DNA of 64,000 nucleotides, from the NCBI RefSeq assembly GCF_902686445.1, contig NC_062232.1:90444932-90508931 (forward strand), read 5' to 3'. The notes under the pieces are model-generated. The model had not been told where the DNA came from and did not search any database. It saw only the letters and a program-made list of their open reading frames with translations. Positions 35,674 through 47,289 of the stretch are shown here, piece by piece. Within the stretch, counting starts at the first letter, position 1, and every line of letters begins with the position of its first letter. This DNA comes from Sciurus carolinensis (Eukaryota; Chordata; Mammalia; Rodentia; Sciuridae). Position numbers and translations under genes: made by a program.

Positions 35674-37440
35674 AATCCAATCTGCCAGTCTATGTCTTTT
35701 GATGGATGAGTTCAGGTCATTAACATTCAGGGTTATTATTGAGATATGATTTGTATTCCTGGTCATTTGGCTCATTTTTGGGTTTTGACACGACTTGATT
35801 TCTCCTTTATTTGGTTGTTCGTTTAGGGTAGTTCCTCCCTTTGCTGATTTACATCATTGTTTTTCATCTCTTCCTCATGGAATATTTTGCTGAGAATGTT
35901 CTTTAATGCCGGTTTTCTTTTTGTAAATTCTTTTAGCTTTTGTTTATCATGGTAGGATTTTATTTCATCATCAAATCTGAAGGTAAGTTTTCCTTGGTAT
36001 AAGATTCTTGGTTGGCATCCATTTTCTTTCAGAGCTTGAAAAATGTTTTTCCAGGCCCTTCTAACTTTTATGGTCTGTATTGAAAAATCTGCTGATATCT
36101 GTATTGGTTTCCCCTGAATGTAATTTGATTCTTTTCTCTCACAGCCTTTAAAATTCTTTCTTTATTTTGTATGTTAGGTATTTTCATTATAATGTGCTTT
36201 GGTGTGGGTCTGTTGTAATTTTGTATATTTGGTGTTCTATAAGCCTCTTGTACCTGGTTTTCCATTTCATTCTTCAGATTTGGGAAATTTTCTGATATTA
36301 TTTCATTGAATAGATTGTTCATTCCTTTGGTTTATTTCTCTGTGCCTTCCTCAATCCCAATAATTCTTATATTTGGCCTTTTCATGATATCCCATAATTC
36401 TTGTAGATTCTGTTCATGATTTCTTACCATTTCTCTGCTCAATTTTGTTTTCAAGATTAAATATTTTGTCTTCAGTGTCTGAGGTTCTGTCTTCCAGGTG
36501 TTCTATCCTATTGGTTATGCTTTCTATGGAGTTTTTAATTTGGTTTATTGTTTCCTTCATTTCAAGGATTTCTGTTTGTTTTTTTTTCATTATCTCTAAC
36601 TCTTTATTGAAATGATCTTTTGCTTCCCGTATTTGGTGTTTTAACTGTCGATTGGTGCAATCATTCAATGCCTGCATTTGCCCTTTCATCTCATCCTTCA
36701 ATGCCTGCATTTGCTCTTTCATCTCCTCATTTGCTTCTCTGATCATCTTGATTATGTAGATTCTGAACTCCCTTTCTTACATTTCTTCTGCCATGCTGTC
36801 ATTGGATTTTATTGCTATACCATCTAGGTTTGTTTGGAACATTTTCTTCCCTTGTTTTCTCACAGTGCTCAGGTATCTACCCCTCTAATAGTGAAACTCT
36901 GGGATATTGCGGATTTCCTCTATTGACTAATATTGTCTCTGTAGATTTCCAATAACTCACCTCTTAGCCTTCAATAGCCTGAAGTCTTCGAGGAACTTGA
37001 TAATGTGGTGCTCCACTAGGAAGCTCGCCTTCTAGGGGTGGTGGCCTTCAGGTGGGTTATATTCCCCTGTGGCTCTGAGTTGGTCCCGAGTCTCTCAATA
37101 CCTCCTCTTCTTGGCTCCTGGGTCTTGTCAAAGGTCCTCTAGCCTCCTGTAGGTGTCTCAGGAAGGGAGTTGCCCTTCTAATGATGATGGCCACGCCCTC
37201 AGGAATAATTCAAAATGCCTGCACCAGTCTATAAAGAAGCCTCTGGCTAACCTTGTGATGGCAACAGACCTTGGCGTGGTGGTCAGGAGGGATCATTCAG
37301 TGTTGGCATCTGTCTTTGGCCTGGTGGTTGGGCAAGTTGGCTACCCGCCGCCCAGCTCCGCAAGGCAAGCGGGTTAGATGCCTGCCTGCTACCTCTGCGA
37401 TGCAAGTGGCCTGACTCTCGTGCCAGCTCGCTCCGCAACT
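35674..37440 (-). mobile_element. L1-A, ORF2 start, ORF1 and 5' UTR
   Basis: This is the 5' part of the L1-A element beyond the L1-B insertion: ORF2 start (35674-35800), a decayed ORF1 (about 35910-36780) and a 5' UTR to about 37440, where old L1-D text resumes. The leader has CpG-rich stretches near 37330-37435 but no clear duplicated YY1 motif. The exact 5' end and its target duplication are not resolved. Confidence 0.9.
36068..36746 (-). pseudogene. L1-A ORF1 remnant in two frames
   Basis: Two frames, 36414-36746 (110 aa, coiled coil, repeated EQMQALK / GQMQALN units) and 36068-36322 (84 aa, RRM and start of C-terminal domain), together cover most of L1 ORF1. A frame break lies between them at about 36322-36414, and another cuts the C-terminus near 36100. 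The upstream ATG region is altered by a stop ('cttac' near 36776). Not functional. Confidence 0.88.
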
Positions 37441-37924
37441 GGATTATTTTAGATTCACCATGTAAGTGAGATCATACAGTATTTGTCATTCTGTGTCTGA
37501 CATATTTTACTTAGCATATTGCCCCATGGGTTCATCCATGTTGACATAAATTACAGGATTTATTACTTTTTAATGACTGAATAATATTTCATTACTCTTA
37601 TTTTATATATTACATTATATATCATCGTTCTACATGCTATGTGCTATATATTATATCATTTTCTATATCCATTTATCAATGGACACTTATGTTGATTCCA
37701 TATTTTGACTATTGTGAATAATACTACAATGAACATGGGAATGCAAATATATGTTCAATAAAGTGATTTTGTTTCCTTAAGATACATATCTAGAAGTGAT
37801 TGCTTAATCATGTAGTAGCATTGATCATTGCTTGATCATTCCTAATTTTGGGGGGAACCCCCTACTGTTTTGCATATTGGCTTTACTAATTTACATTCTT
37901 ACCAATAGAGTATATAGATTTCCA

Positions 37925-38053
37925 TTTTTAAAATTTTTTTAGTGTTGATGGACTTTTATTATATTCATTTATTTATATGTGGTGTTGAGAATCAAACCCC
38001 GTGCCTTACACATGCTCGGCAAGTGTTCTACCCCTGAGCCACAACTCCAGTCC
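37925..38053 (-). mobile_element. ID-related tRNA SINE, long-tailed type
   Basis: Same layout as 7560-7703: tRNA-type head (38000-38053) and an AT-rich body (37935-37980). Inserted in L1-D. Confidence 0.85.
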
Positions 38054-38255
38054 AAGATTTCTTTTTATTTATAGCCTCACTAACCCTTGTAGTCCTTCAT
38101 CTTTTGGATAATAGACCTTCTAACAGGTGAAGTGATATCTTGTTGTGGTTTTAATTTGAATTTCACCAATATTCAACAATGTTGAGAATTTATCATATAT
38201 CTGTTGGCCATTTGTTTGTCTAATTTTGATAAATGTCTATTCAGGTCCAATGCCC

Positions 38256-38357
38256 CCCCCTTTTTTTTTTTTTTTTTTTTTGCGGTGCTGGGGATCGAAC
38301 CCAGGGCCTTGTGCTTGCGAGGTGAGCACTCTACCAACTGAGCTATCTCCCCAGCCC
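38256..38357 (-). mobile_element. ID SINE with TSD
   Basis: Intact minus-strand ID with A-tail (T run 38261-38281) and both pol III boxes. Target duplication tccaatgccc at 38246-38255 and 38358-38367. Inserted in L1-D. Confidence 0.97.
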
Positions 38358-39344
38358 TCCAATGCCCATTTTTTAAAAACGTTTATTTTTTTACTATTGA
38401 GTTGTTTGGATACCTTATATATGTTGGATATTAATCATTCATCAGATATATGACTTAGAAATATTTTCTCCCAATTGATAGGTTTTCTCTTTATTCTGTT
38501 AATTGTTTCTTTTGCTATGCAAAAGCTTTTAAGTTTGATGTAACCCTTTTTCCTATTTTTGCTTTCAATTCCTGGACTTTTGGACCCAAAACCAATAAAT
38601 AATAGCTTAACAAAGTCACATAGTTTTATCTCTGTTTTCTTCTTGTAGTTTTATAAACTTCAGTTCTTCCATTTCAGTCTTTAATCCATTTTGAGTTCAT
38701 TTTTTACATGGTATAAGATAAGGGTACAATTTCATTCTTCTGCATATGGATATTCAGTTTTCCCATCCCATTTATTAAATAAGCTGTTGTTTTCTCATTA
38801 TTTACTCATGGCACCTTTGTCAAAAATCAATTGATTTTATGATTCATCACATGGATTTATTTCTGGGCTCTCTACTCTGCTCCATTGGTTGATGTGTCTA
38901 CGTTTTTGTTGGTACTGCTGTATTTTGATTACTATAATTTTGGAATAAAATTTAAAGTGAGGAAGTGAGATACCTCCAGCTTTGTTCTTCTTGTTGAGAT
39001 TGCTCTAGCTATTTGATCTGTGTTTTGCTTTCATACAAATTTCAGGATTTTTTTTTCTATTGCTGTGAAAGATACCATTAGAATTTGGTAGAGACTACAT
39101 TAAATCTATAGATTTCTATGTGTAGTACAGACACAATATTTTCAGAATATTGATTATTCTGACTAACGTACATAGTTTATCTTTCCATTTATCTGTGCTT
39201 TTTTCATTTTAAAAATTCTTTTCTTATAATTTTCATTGCACAGAACTTTTACCTTCTCAGTTAAATTTATACATTAGTGTTTTATTCTTTTTAATGCAAT
39301 TGTGAGATTATTTTCTTTTTTTTTTCGGATAGTTTGATACTGAT

Positions 39345-40790
39345 ACATATATTATAGTTTGGATGTATCCCCTAAAGTTTATGTGCAAAGGCTGTACTAC
39401 TATTGAGAGTTAGTAAAACCTTTTAGGAAGTAGGAACTTGTTAGGAGATTCTTCAATCATTGGAGGAGTGACCCTAAAGGGAATTATTGGATCCATCACT
39501 TCCTGTCTCATTCCACTTCTGGGCTCATGAGGTGAATGGTTTTGCTCTACCAAATGATCCCACCATGATGTGCCACACTTTCCAGAGTCCCAAAGCAATG
39601 GGGACACTCTACCATAAAATGGAACCTCCAGAACCATAAGCCAAAATAAACTTTTACTTTATAAATTAATATTCTCTGAAATTATGTTATACCTCTGAAG
39701 TGATGCCTCTGCAAAAAGGTTCAAGTGGGACCAAGTAAAGCTCACACTGGTGATAGATCTTGACATAATCCATTTGATTCTGGTTTTGCAGGCATGCAAA
39801 ATTCAAGAATTATGGGGTTGTGGCAGCTACCACCAAGAATTCAAAGGAAAGCCTGAGAGATCAGACAGTGAACTAACTGCAGTATCAGAGTTCCTGCATG
39901 AAACCTGCAACCAACAATACATAATGGAGCTGTGGGAGTGAGGCCAAAGTTACAAAGGAGACCAGAGGATGGTAGAGGAACCAGTAAGATAAAATGTTCA
40001 TCAGAGAAAGTTATAGGCAGTATGCAAAGCCAGCCCAAGAGAGTGGCCATGTGGGCTGTAACCAGTAAGAATATAGGGATGGATATTCCAAGCCCTTGGG
40101 AGCCCACATTCTGATGCCATGGTATGCTCCTGATGCCAGTCATGAAGTTTTAGGAATTAACATCTGTCCTGTTGTGTTTTGCTCATGCCTCGTGTCAATC
40201 CCACCTTATTATTTTCCTATTTTTCCCTGTTGGAATAGGAATGTTTACCCTGTGCCTATCTTATCATTGTATCTTAGAAATATGTAACTTGATTTTTTTA
40301 AATTTATTTTTATTTTTATAGATGCTCATTGTTGAGTTTGCCTGGAGTCTCAGAGGAGACTTTGGACATGGAATTTTGAGCAATGCTGGAACAGTTAAGA
40401 CTTTGGAGATGAGTTAAATACATTTTGCATTGTGAGAGGGACATGAACCTTTGGCAAATTCCATGTGTTAAAGACTTGGTATCCAGGATGGTGCTATTGG
40501 GAGGTGGTGGAACTTAAGAGGTGGGTCCTTATGGGAGATCCTTAGATCACTGGAGGCATGCCTTTGCAGAGGATTATGGGACCCTGGTTGCTTCTTGCTT
40601 TCTCTGCTTCCTGACTCATATGGTGAATGGTTTTGTTCTACTATGTGCTCTCACCATGATATGTTACCCTCACCAGAGGCCCAAAACCATAGGTCCACTT
40701 GGACTGAAACCAGAATCATGCGAAAAATGCAACTTTTCTAAGTTAATTATCTCAGATATTTCATTATAGAAATGTGAAGCTGATTAATGG
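39345..40790 (+). mobile_element. MaLR element with two LTRs and internal region
   Basis: The plus strand holds a 5' LTR (about 39349-39690), an internal region (about 39690-40435) with the MaLR-type non-coding wording (for example 'ctgcatgaaacctgcaacca' at 39892 and 'cttgggagcccacattctga' at 40095), and a 3' LTR (about 40435-40785). MaLRs are old ERVL-related non-autonomous retroelements. The internal part has no long frame. The two LTRs are clearly different, so the copy is old or the LTRs were diverged or rearranged. It interrupts L1-D. Confidence 0.8.
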
Positions 40791-41034
40791 AGTATGGAAA
40801 TACTACTAATTTTCCTGTGTTGTTTTGTATCTTGCAACTTTAATGTATTGATTTATTAAAATCTAACAGTATTTTTAGTGAATTTTTAAGGGTATTTTTC
40901 ATATAAGATAATGCCATCTGCAAATAGACATAATTTTATTTCTTCCTCCCCAACTTAGATGGCATATATTTCTTTTTCTTGATTGTCTGTCTAGGACTTT
41001 TAGTATTATGTTTATTAGAGGTTTAAGAGTGGGC

Positions 41035-41574
41035 AGCTCAATTCATAATTGCTAAACCATGGACACAACCTAGATGTCCTTCAGTGGATGAATGGATAAA
41101 GAAAATGTGGTTATATATACACAATGGAATATTACTCAGCCTTAAGGAAGAATGAAATTATGGCATTTGCAGGTAAATGAATGGAGTTGGAGAACATCAT
41201 GCTAAGTGAAATAAGCCAATCCCAAAAAAACCGAAGGCCAAATGTTTTCTCTGATTTGTGGATGCTGATTCATAATATGCGTGGGGCAAGGGAAGAATGG
41301 AGGAACTTTAGATTGGGCAGAGGGGAATGAGGGGAGGGGAGGAGATATGCGGATGGGAAAGATGATGGAATGAGACAGACATTATTACCCTATGTACATA
41401 TATGATTGCATGATTGATGTGACTCTGCATGGTGTACAACAGAGAAATGAAAAGTGCTCTATTTGTGCACAGAATCAAAATGCATTCTGCTGTCATGTAT
41501 AACTAATTTGGACAAATAAAAATAAACAAATCTCTTGTTTCAAAAAATAAATAAAAAATTTTAAAAAAGAATGG
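41035..41574 (+). mobile_element. 5'-truncated L1 tail, opposite strand
   Basis: About 540 bp of the end of ORF2 and the 3' UTR of a rodent L1, ending in an A-rich tail (41515-41572). The 3' UTR is like that at 52334-52600 (L1-C, antisense), so both come from one subfamily. Likely target duplication agagtgggca/agaatggtca, diverged. Inserted in L1-D. Confidence 0.9.
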
Positions 41575-43384
41575 TCATACTTGTCTTCTTCCTGATCTCA
41601 GAGGAAAAGCTTTCAATCTTTCACATTTAAGTATGTTAGTTGCAACTGGTCATTTATGGCCTATGTGGTATTGAGGTACATTTCTTTCATATCTCATTTG
41701 TTGAGTTTTTTTAAATCATGCATTAATGTGGAATTTTGTCAAATTCATCTTTTGTATCTAAGGAGATTATCACATGATTTTGCCCTTTACCCTGTTACTG
41801 TATTGTATCACATTTACTGATTTGCCTATGTTGAAACACTCTTGCATCCCAGGAATAAAGTTCACTGTATCATGGTCTATGACACCTTTAATGTGATTTT
41901 GAATTCAGTTTGCCAGTGTTTTATTGAGGATTTTGCATCTATGTTCATCAGTGATATTGACATGAAATTTTCATTTGTTGTAGTATTCTTATCTGACTTT
42001 AGAGTCAGGGTAATGCTGGCCTTGAAAAATTAGTATGAAATCTTCCTTCCTCTTCAGTTTTTTTAAGTGTCTGAGAAATTGGGTATTAATTATTCTTTAT
42101 GTGTTTGATACAATTTACAATAAAGTCATTATGTTCTGAACTTCTTTACTAGGATATTTTTGATTACTGATTTAATATACATACACTTTGTCAGACAGAT
42201 ATTGTTTTCATGATTAAATTTTGCTAGGTTATATGTTTTTAGAAATCTATCAATTTAATTTGTTGGTATGTAATTGTCCATGATCTTTATGATCCTTTGT
42301 ATTTCTGTGGTTTCATTTATAATTTCTATTTTTCATTTCAGCTTTAATTTATTTCAGTCTTCTCTCTTTTTTCTTTAATCTAGTTAAAGATTTGCCAAGT
42401 TGGTTTATGTTTTCAAAAAATCAAATCTTAGTTTCATTGATCATTTTGATTGTTTTTCTTGTTACTGTTTTGTTTATTTCTTCTAAATAAATGCTTAGTT
42501 TATTCTTTTTTTAGTTCTTTGAGATATAAACTTAGGTTCTTGTTTGACATTTTTCTTTTTTTATGTAGGCATTTTATTGCCATAACCATCCCACTTAGAA
42601 CTGCTTGTGCTGCATTCTTTAAGTCTTGGTATGTAGCATTTCCATTTTTATTTATTTCAAGATATAATTTTATTTCCCTTTTTATTTCTTCTTTCACCCA
42701 TTGGTTGTTCAGGAGTTTGTTGATTTATTTTCCACTTATTTGTGAATTTTCCTATTCTGTTCTTGTTACTGATTTCTAGTTTAATGCTGCTGTAATTAGA
42801 AAATACAGTTGATGTTATATTTATCTTAACTTTGCTAAGACTAGTTTTGTGACCCATGCATTCCGCTGCTATTGGGTAAAATGTTCTCTTTGTGTCTTTT
42901 AGGTCTATTTTGTCTAAGGTATATTTCATGTCCACTGTTTTCATGTTCATTTTATGTTTCAGTGATCTATTCATTGGTGAAAGTGGGATACTGAAGTCTC
43001 TTACTATGGTTATATTGCTGTTAAAGTCTGCCTTCTGGTTTGTTTATATTTGTTTTCTGTTTTTAGATGCTATGATATCAGATGCATGTGTTTATGATTA
43101 TTTTATCCTCTTGATTAATTGATCCCTTTATCATTATAAAATAATCTTCTTGATATCTTGCCCCAGTTATTGATTTAAACTATATATATCCCATACTCTC
43201 CTTTGGTTTTCATTTGTTTAGAATATTTTTTTCCATCTCTTCATGTTCAATTTATCTTTTCTTATAGCTAAAGTGAGTCTCTCATAGGCAGTATATGATT
43301 GGGTATTAGTTTTTTAAATTCATCAGTCACTCTGTTTTTTAATTGGAGAATTTAGTCCATTTATATTTAAAACCCAACCACTCA

Positions 43385-43990
43385 TTACTTCATCAGCAAA
43401 CCACTTGACAGTATGACTTCATATATTTCTTCCCCTACCACAGATTTTTCAACCTCTTTGTCTACAAAGTTTTACTTGACTGCTCCATTTGTTGAATATT
43501 TCCTTCCTCTCCTTTGTTTTTATAGTGTTCAGCATACACTTTGGAAAGAAAAGAACTAATCATGACAAGTAGTTTGGAACACTTTCACTTCTTCCAAATT
43601 ATTTCCTCAAGATTCATTATTCCACATGAAATCTTTGTGGTTTTGTTTTTCCCAAGGGAATATGTACTCTCTTTTCAAACTATGAAGGCAGAGGCAGATC
43701 CCCATATTATTTTTCAGGCTCCACAGAAGTAAATAATGCCAAGAACTTAAGGACATTCAAATTTTACTGATTTTACATTGTTGACTAACCATTAAAGGAG
43801 TCCTACCTCTACATTATCCTTCATTCAAGCCCTCCTTACTCAGTTAGGAACCACCACAAGAATCTCTTCAGTCATTTCCACTGAATTGTTCCAGCTTCCT
43901 CAATACAAAAAGATCTCATTCCTCACCCAAAATAAATTCACCAGTCTCCTCATCCCCTAATGAAAAAGTTGACTGTGTGAAAATAAACCC
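43385..43990. other. Unique intergenic DNA
   Basis: Nothing recognised apart from chance frames. Confidence 0.55.
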
Positions 43991-44125
43991 CACTTGAACT
44001 TTTTATGGCCTGGGACCATGTATTATTCATTCTCATACTTGACACCTCACACCACCTTTACCTAGTGCAATTTCTTTACACATGGTATGTGCTTGGTAAA
44101 TATTTGATGACTGAGTGAATATGTA
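43990..44125 (+). mobile_element. L2 LINE 3' end fragment
   Basis: Plus strand matches the L2 tail ('ggtatgtgcttggtaaatat', then 'ttgatgactgagtgaat'), a widespread old mammalian LINE remnant. Confidence 0.7.
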
Positions 44126-46014
44126 AATGAAAAATTACTTAATGTCAGAAATAGAACTTTAGAAATTATGTTTTTGGAGATGTAATTTAAATGTAATGTA
44201 ATCTTATTGATTAGGAAAGAAGATTTAGAGGTTTTAACCCTAAGCCAATATTCATTACAGCACTGGATTTTGGTACGTAAAAAATGGGTCTTCTAAAATG
44301 GAATGTGATGTTCATTTTCTGAAAAAATTTAAATATAGAAAGCATGAAGGAGCAGGAATGGAACTCATTGGTCTTGAATAATTCTACAAAATGCTACAAC
44401 TTGGCATTGCATACTGTGATGAAATAGAAGTATTTACCCTCTTCTTTGTAAGGCATTTTAAAGGCCCAGAATGGTTTTTCTCAAATATACTTACAGAAAG
44501 TAATGAAGAAGAAAACAACCAGGTTAAAAAAAGGAGCAAAAATTGGCTAAAAATTATAGCTGCCCTTACCTTATGCCTGCATCCATTTTCTAGAAAGCCC
44601 CAAAACAATAGTATCTTTGCCCTTCATTTTTCAGTCAAAGGATAAGTATCACAATATCAAGCAGCCTTCAGATGTTCTCCTTTCCAGGAATATCAGGAAT
44701 ATTTGGAAGGTAGCCTATCTTATAAGGTTATCAGGAGATGATAACAGCTTTGGAGGAAAGGAGTATTTTTTTTGCCTAGATACACTAAGCCTTGGTGACC
44801 ACTTTTCTACCTAGAGATACTACACAACAGATCACTGAGTATGCATTGAAATCATGACCTGGTTCTTCCCAAGTTGGAAGAAACCAGTGATTTAACAATT
44901 TAGAAAGATGTACATATATTGAAAAGAGAAAGAATCTATGCTCATTAGAGACTGAGGGACCTTCAGTTGACAAAAGCACATTAAATAAATATGCTTTTTT
45001 TGTGTCCCCAAACTCACTTTGTATGGTATCAAAATTAAGTTGTTTATTGAAAAGTCTAAGAAGACTTTCTGCATATACCATACCTTTTCACCTTTTTACC
45101 CATTAAAATGACAAGGATTTTTTGTTTCAAAATCAACAGGGTGTGATCTCACTCCCTGGTACCCTGAAGAAACATGTGTCCTAAACTGGTTGTACTAAAG
45201 CAAACACTTTGGAACTTTAGTATTTATGAACAGAATTTGGTGCTGTGAATAAATGCAATTTATAACTAAGTTGTTCTGATACATATTGAATCACCTGCAT
45301 AGAATTCACTGCTTTATGGTCAAAAGAAGGCATATATGAGGAAGTCAATGTAAATGACTAATTCCTTAAATAAATGTTACATAGCTAGATGAAATGCTTA
45401 ATTTTTCTTTTTATCCCCAGACTCTGGGCTGAGGAACCTGTCATTTCCAAGCTCTTCTTCATATTGTGTCATAACTCTAGGCCTCTCCACCTGAAAAAAT
45501 CTCTAAAGTCAGTTTCTCCTGAAGAACCAACCTTGGGTATCTAAGAGACTCCTAGCAGCACAAATTTTGGTCCAGCCGGATTGGCTGGGAAGGATGAGTC
45601 TGTAACCTATATATGAGGCTAAAAGAAGTGGAATAGTTGGGGAGGTGAAAACCCGAGTGGCATTTTCAGTGAATTCTAGATATCCCGCATCTTCCTGTTT
45701 TCAGCAGATTGAGAGCCAAGGCTTTGATAAAGGCAGCAAATTCAGGCAAGAACCAGAGAAGCAGAAAAGTCTCCAGTTTTCCAAGCATTTTGCTTCTCAG
45801 CAGCTCCAGGGAGTAAGTAGGCAGGCACTGCCTTAGTTTCTGTCAGAGGTTTATTGACACTGAGGGATAACAGACCCATATTCGATCAAGCTTTTTTTTT
45901 CAAGTGGAGTGAATGAGGAAGAAAGCAGAAGGGCACTTGAGAATGGAAAATAAACATTGCTGACTTCACACTTGAATGTCGTTGGATGTTGTTTTGTCCT
46001 GTTTACCAGTAGAG
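44126..46014. other. Unique intergenic DNA
   Basis: About 1.9 kb without a recognised repeat. Frames up to 98 aa (44785-45081, minus) overlap others on the opposite strand and show no family I recognise. A conserved non-coding element is possible, but sequence alone cannot show it. Confidence 0.55.
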
Positions 46015-46130
46015 CTTTTTAAGGACCGAGACCATGTCTTATTGACTATTGTATCTCACACTCCCATTCCTGCCCCTACCGAGTGCAACATCTGACACAT
46101 GGTAGTGGCTCAGTAAATATTTGCAGACAA
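46015..46130 (+). mobile_element. L2 LINE 3' end fragment
   Basis: Plus-strand L2 tail ('acatggtagtggctcagtaa', then 'tatttgcagacaaacaa'). Confidence 0.7.
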
Positions 46131-46344
46131 ACAAAAGCTGAGGATTTATAGAACTGAGTAGGTGAATGGAGATGGGGAAGTGTTTGACGTTCCATCTATC
46201 CCTGGAAAACACAGCTAGGTCATGACATTTGCTTGTTATATTTTCCCAGAGGGAAATTACAGCAGTGATTTGAGACCTTAAAAACATGACCTACTAACTA
46301 ATGCATGAAACAATGAAGATTGTGCAATCTTCCATCGATATCAA

Positions 46345-47080
46345 CAAATTATTTTTTTGATTTATCTTTTTACTAGCTAAGACATAATAAGTGCACAAAT
46401 TTAAAGTGCAAATAAACGCACTTGTTCCATATATTGTAGAACAGATACTAAATATGTACATTAATATATTCTATAATATATGATATATATTCTCCATGAA
46501 AACATCAGAGTATACCCATCAACCCAAAAGTTTCTTCTTGCTCCCTTGTAATCCATCCCTCCTGCTCCTCTCCCACAACCACTGATCTGCTTTTTGACAC
46601 TCAAAATTAATTTGCATTTTTCTAGAGTTAAATAAATGGAACCATACAGAATGTGCTCTTTTGAATCTGGTTCCATTTATGCAGCTTAATTATTCAGAAA
46701 TTCATATATATTGTGCTATACATCAATAGTTTACTCATTTTTTATTGCTGTGTAGTAGTCCATTGTACAGAAATAAGAGATTTTGTTTTCACATTTACTT
46801 GCTGATAAACGTTTGGCATGTTTTCAGTTTTCAGCTCTTACCAACAAAGTTCTTATAAATATACTCATATACAAATCCTTACATGGATATAGGCTTTCAT
46901 CTCCCATGAGTAAATATGGGGGAATAACTGAATCATAAGATATGTATACAGTTAACTTTTTAAGAAATTACCAAACTGTTTTCCAAACTGGTTGGAGCAC
47001 TTCACATTCCTATCAGGAGTTTCTGAGAGTTCCATTTCCTGCACATCCTGACAAACACATTGTAGTCCTTTTTTAAAAAA
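46345..47080 (-). mobile_element. Old L1 3' part
   Basis: The complement is L1 3' UTR and ORF2 C-terminal region with heavy decay. A Tigger MITE and then an L1M leader follow in the same orientation, suggesting a large internal deletion of one L1M copy. Confidence 0.75.
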
Positions 47081-47082
47081 TA

Positions 47083-47277
47083 CAGTTATGTGTTGCTTAA
47101 CAATGGGGTTACATTCTAAGAACTGCATCATTTAGGCCATTTTGCCATTATGTAAGCATCATAAAGCACACAAAATGGGCTGGCAATGATATCATTAGGA
47201 GATTCAATGTTTTGGGACCACTGTCATATATGGGATCCATTGTTGATCCAAGTGTTGTTTATGTGGCATGTGACTAT
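47083..47277. mobile_element. Tigger-type DNA transposon MITE
   Basis: A 195-bp element starts 'cagttatgtgttgcttaac' and ends 'atgtggcatgtgactata'; the ends are imperfect inverted repeats and TA dinucleotides flank it, as in TcMar-Tigger elements. The centre lacks coding sequence. The exact family is unassigned. Confidence 0.6.
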
Positions 47278-47289
47278 AACTTCAAACTC

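Larger units (their letters stand above)
37443..43385 (-). mobile_element. L1-D body, outer old nested L1
   Basis: The complement continues an old L1 from the ORF2 C-terminal region (37443-38240) through RT (38370-39340, 40800-41030, 41575-42070) to the endonuclease start near 43385. It is interrupted by an ID-related SINE, an ID, a MaLR element and an opposite-strand L1 tail, after each of which the L1 text resumes. Only short decayed frames remain, such as 42657-42974 and 42500-42697. Together with 25345-25690 it forms one element now spread over 18 kb. Confidence 0.87.
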
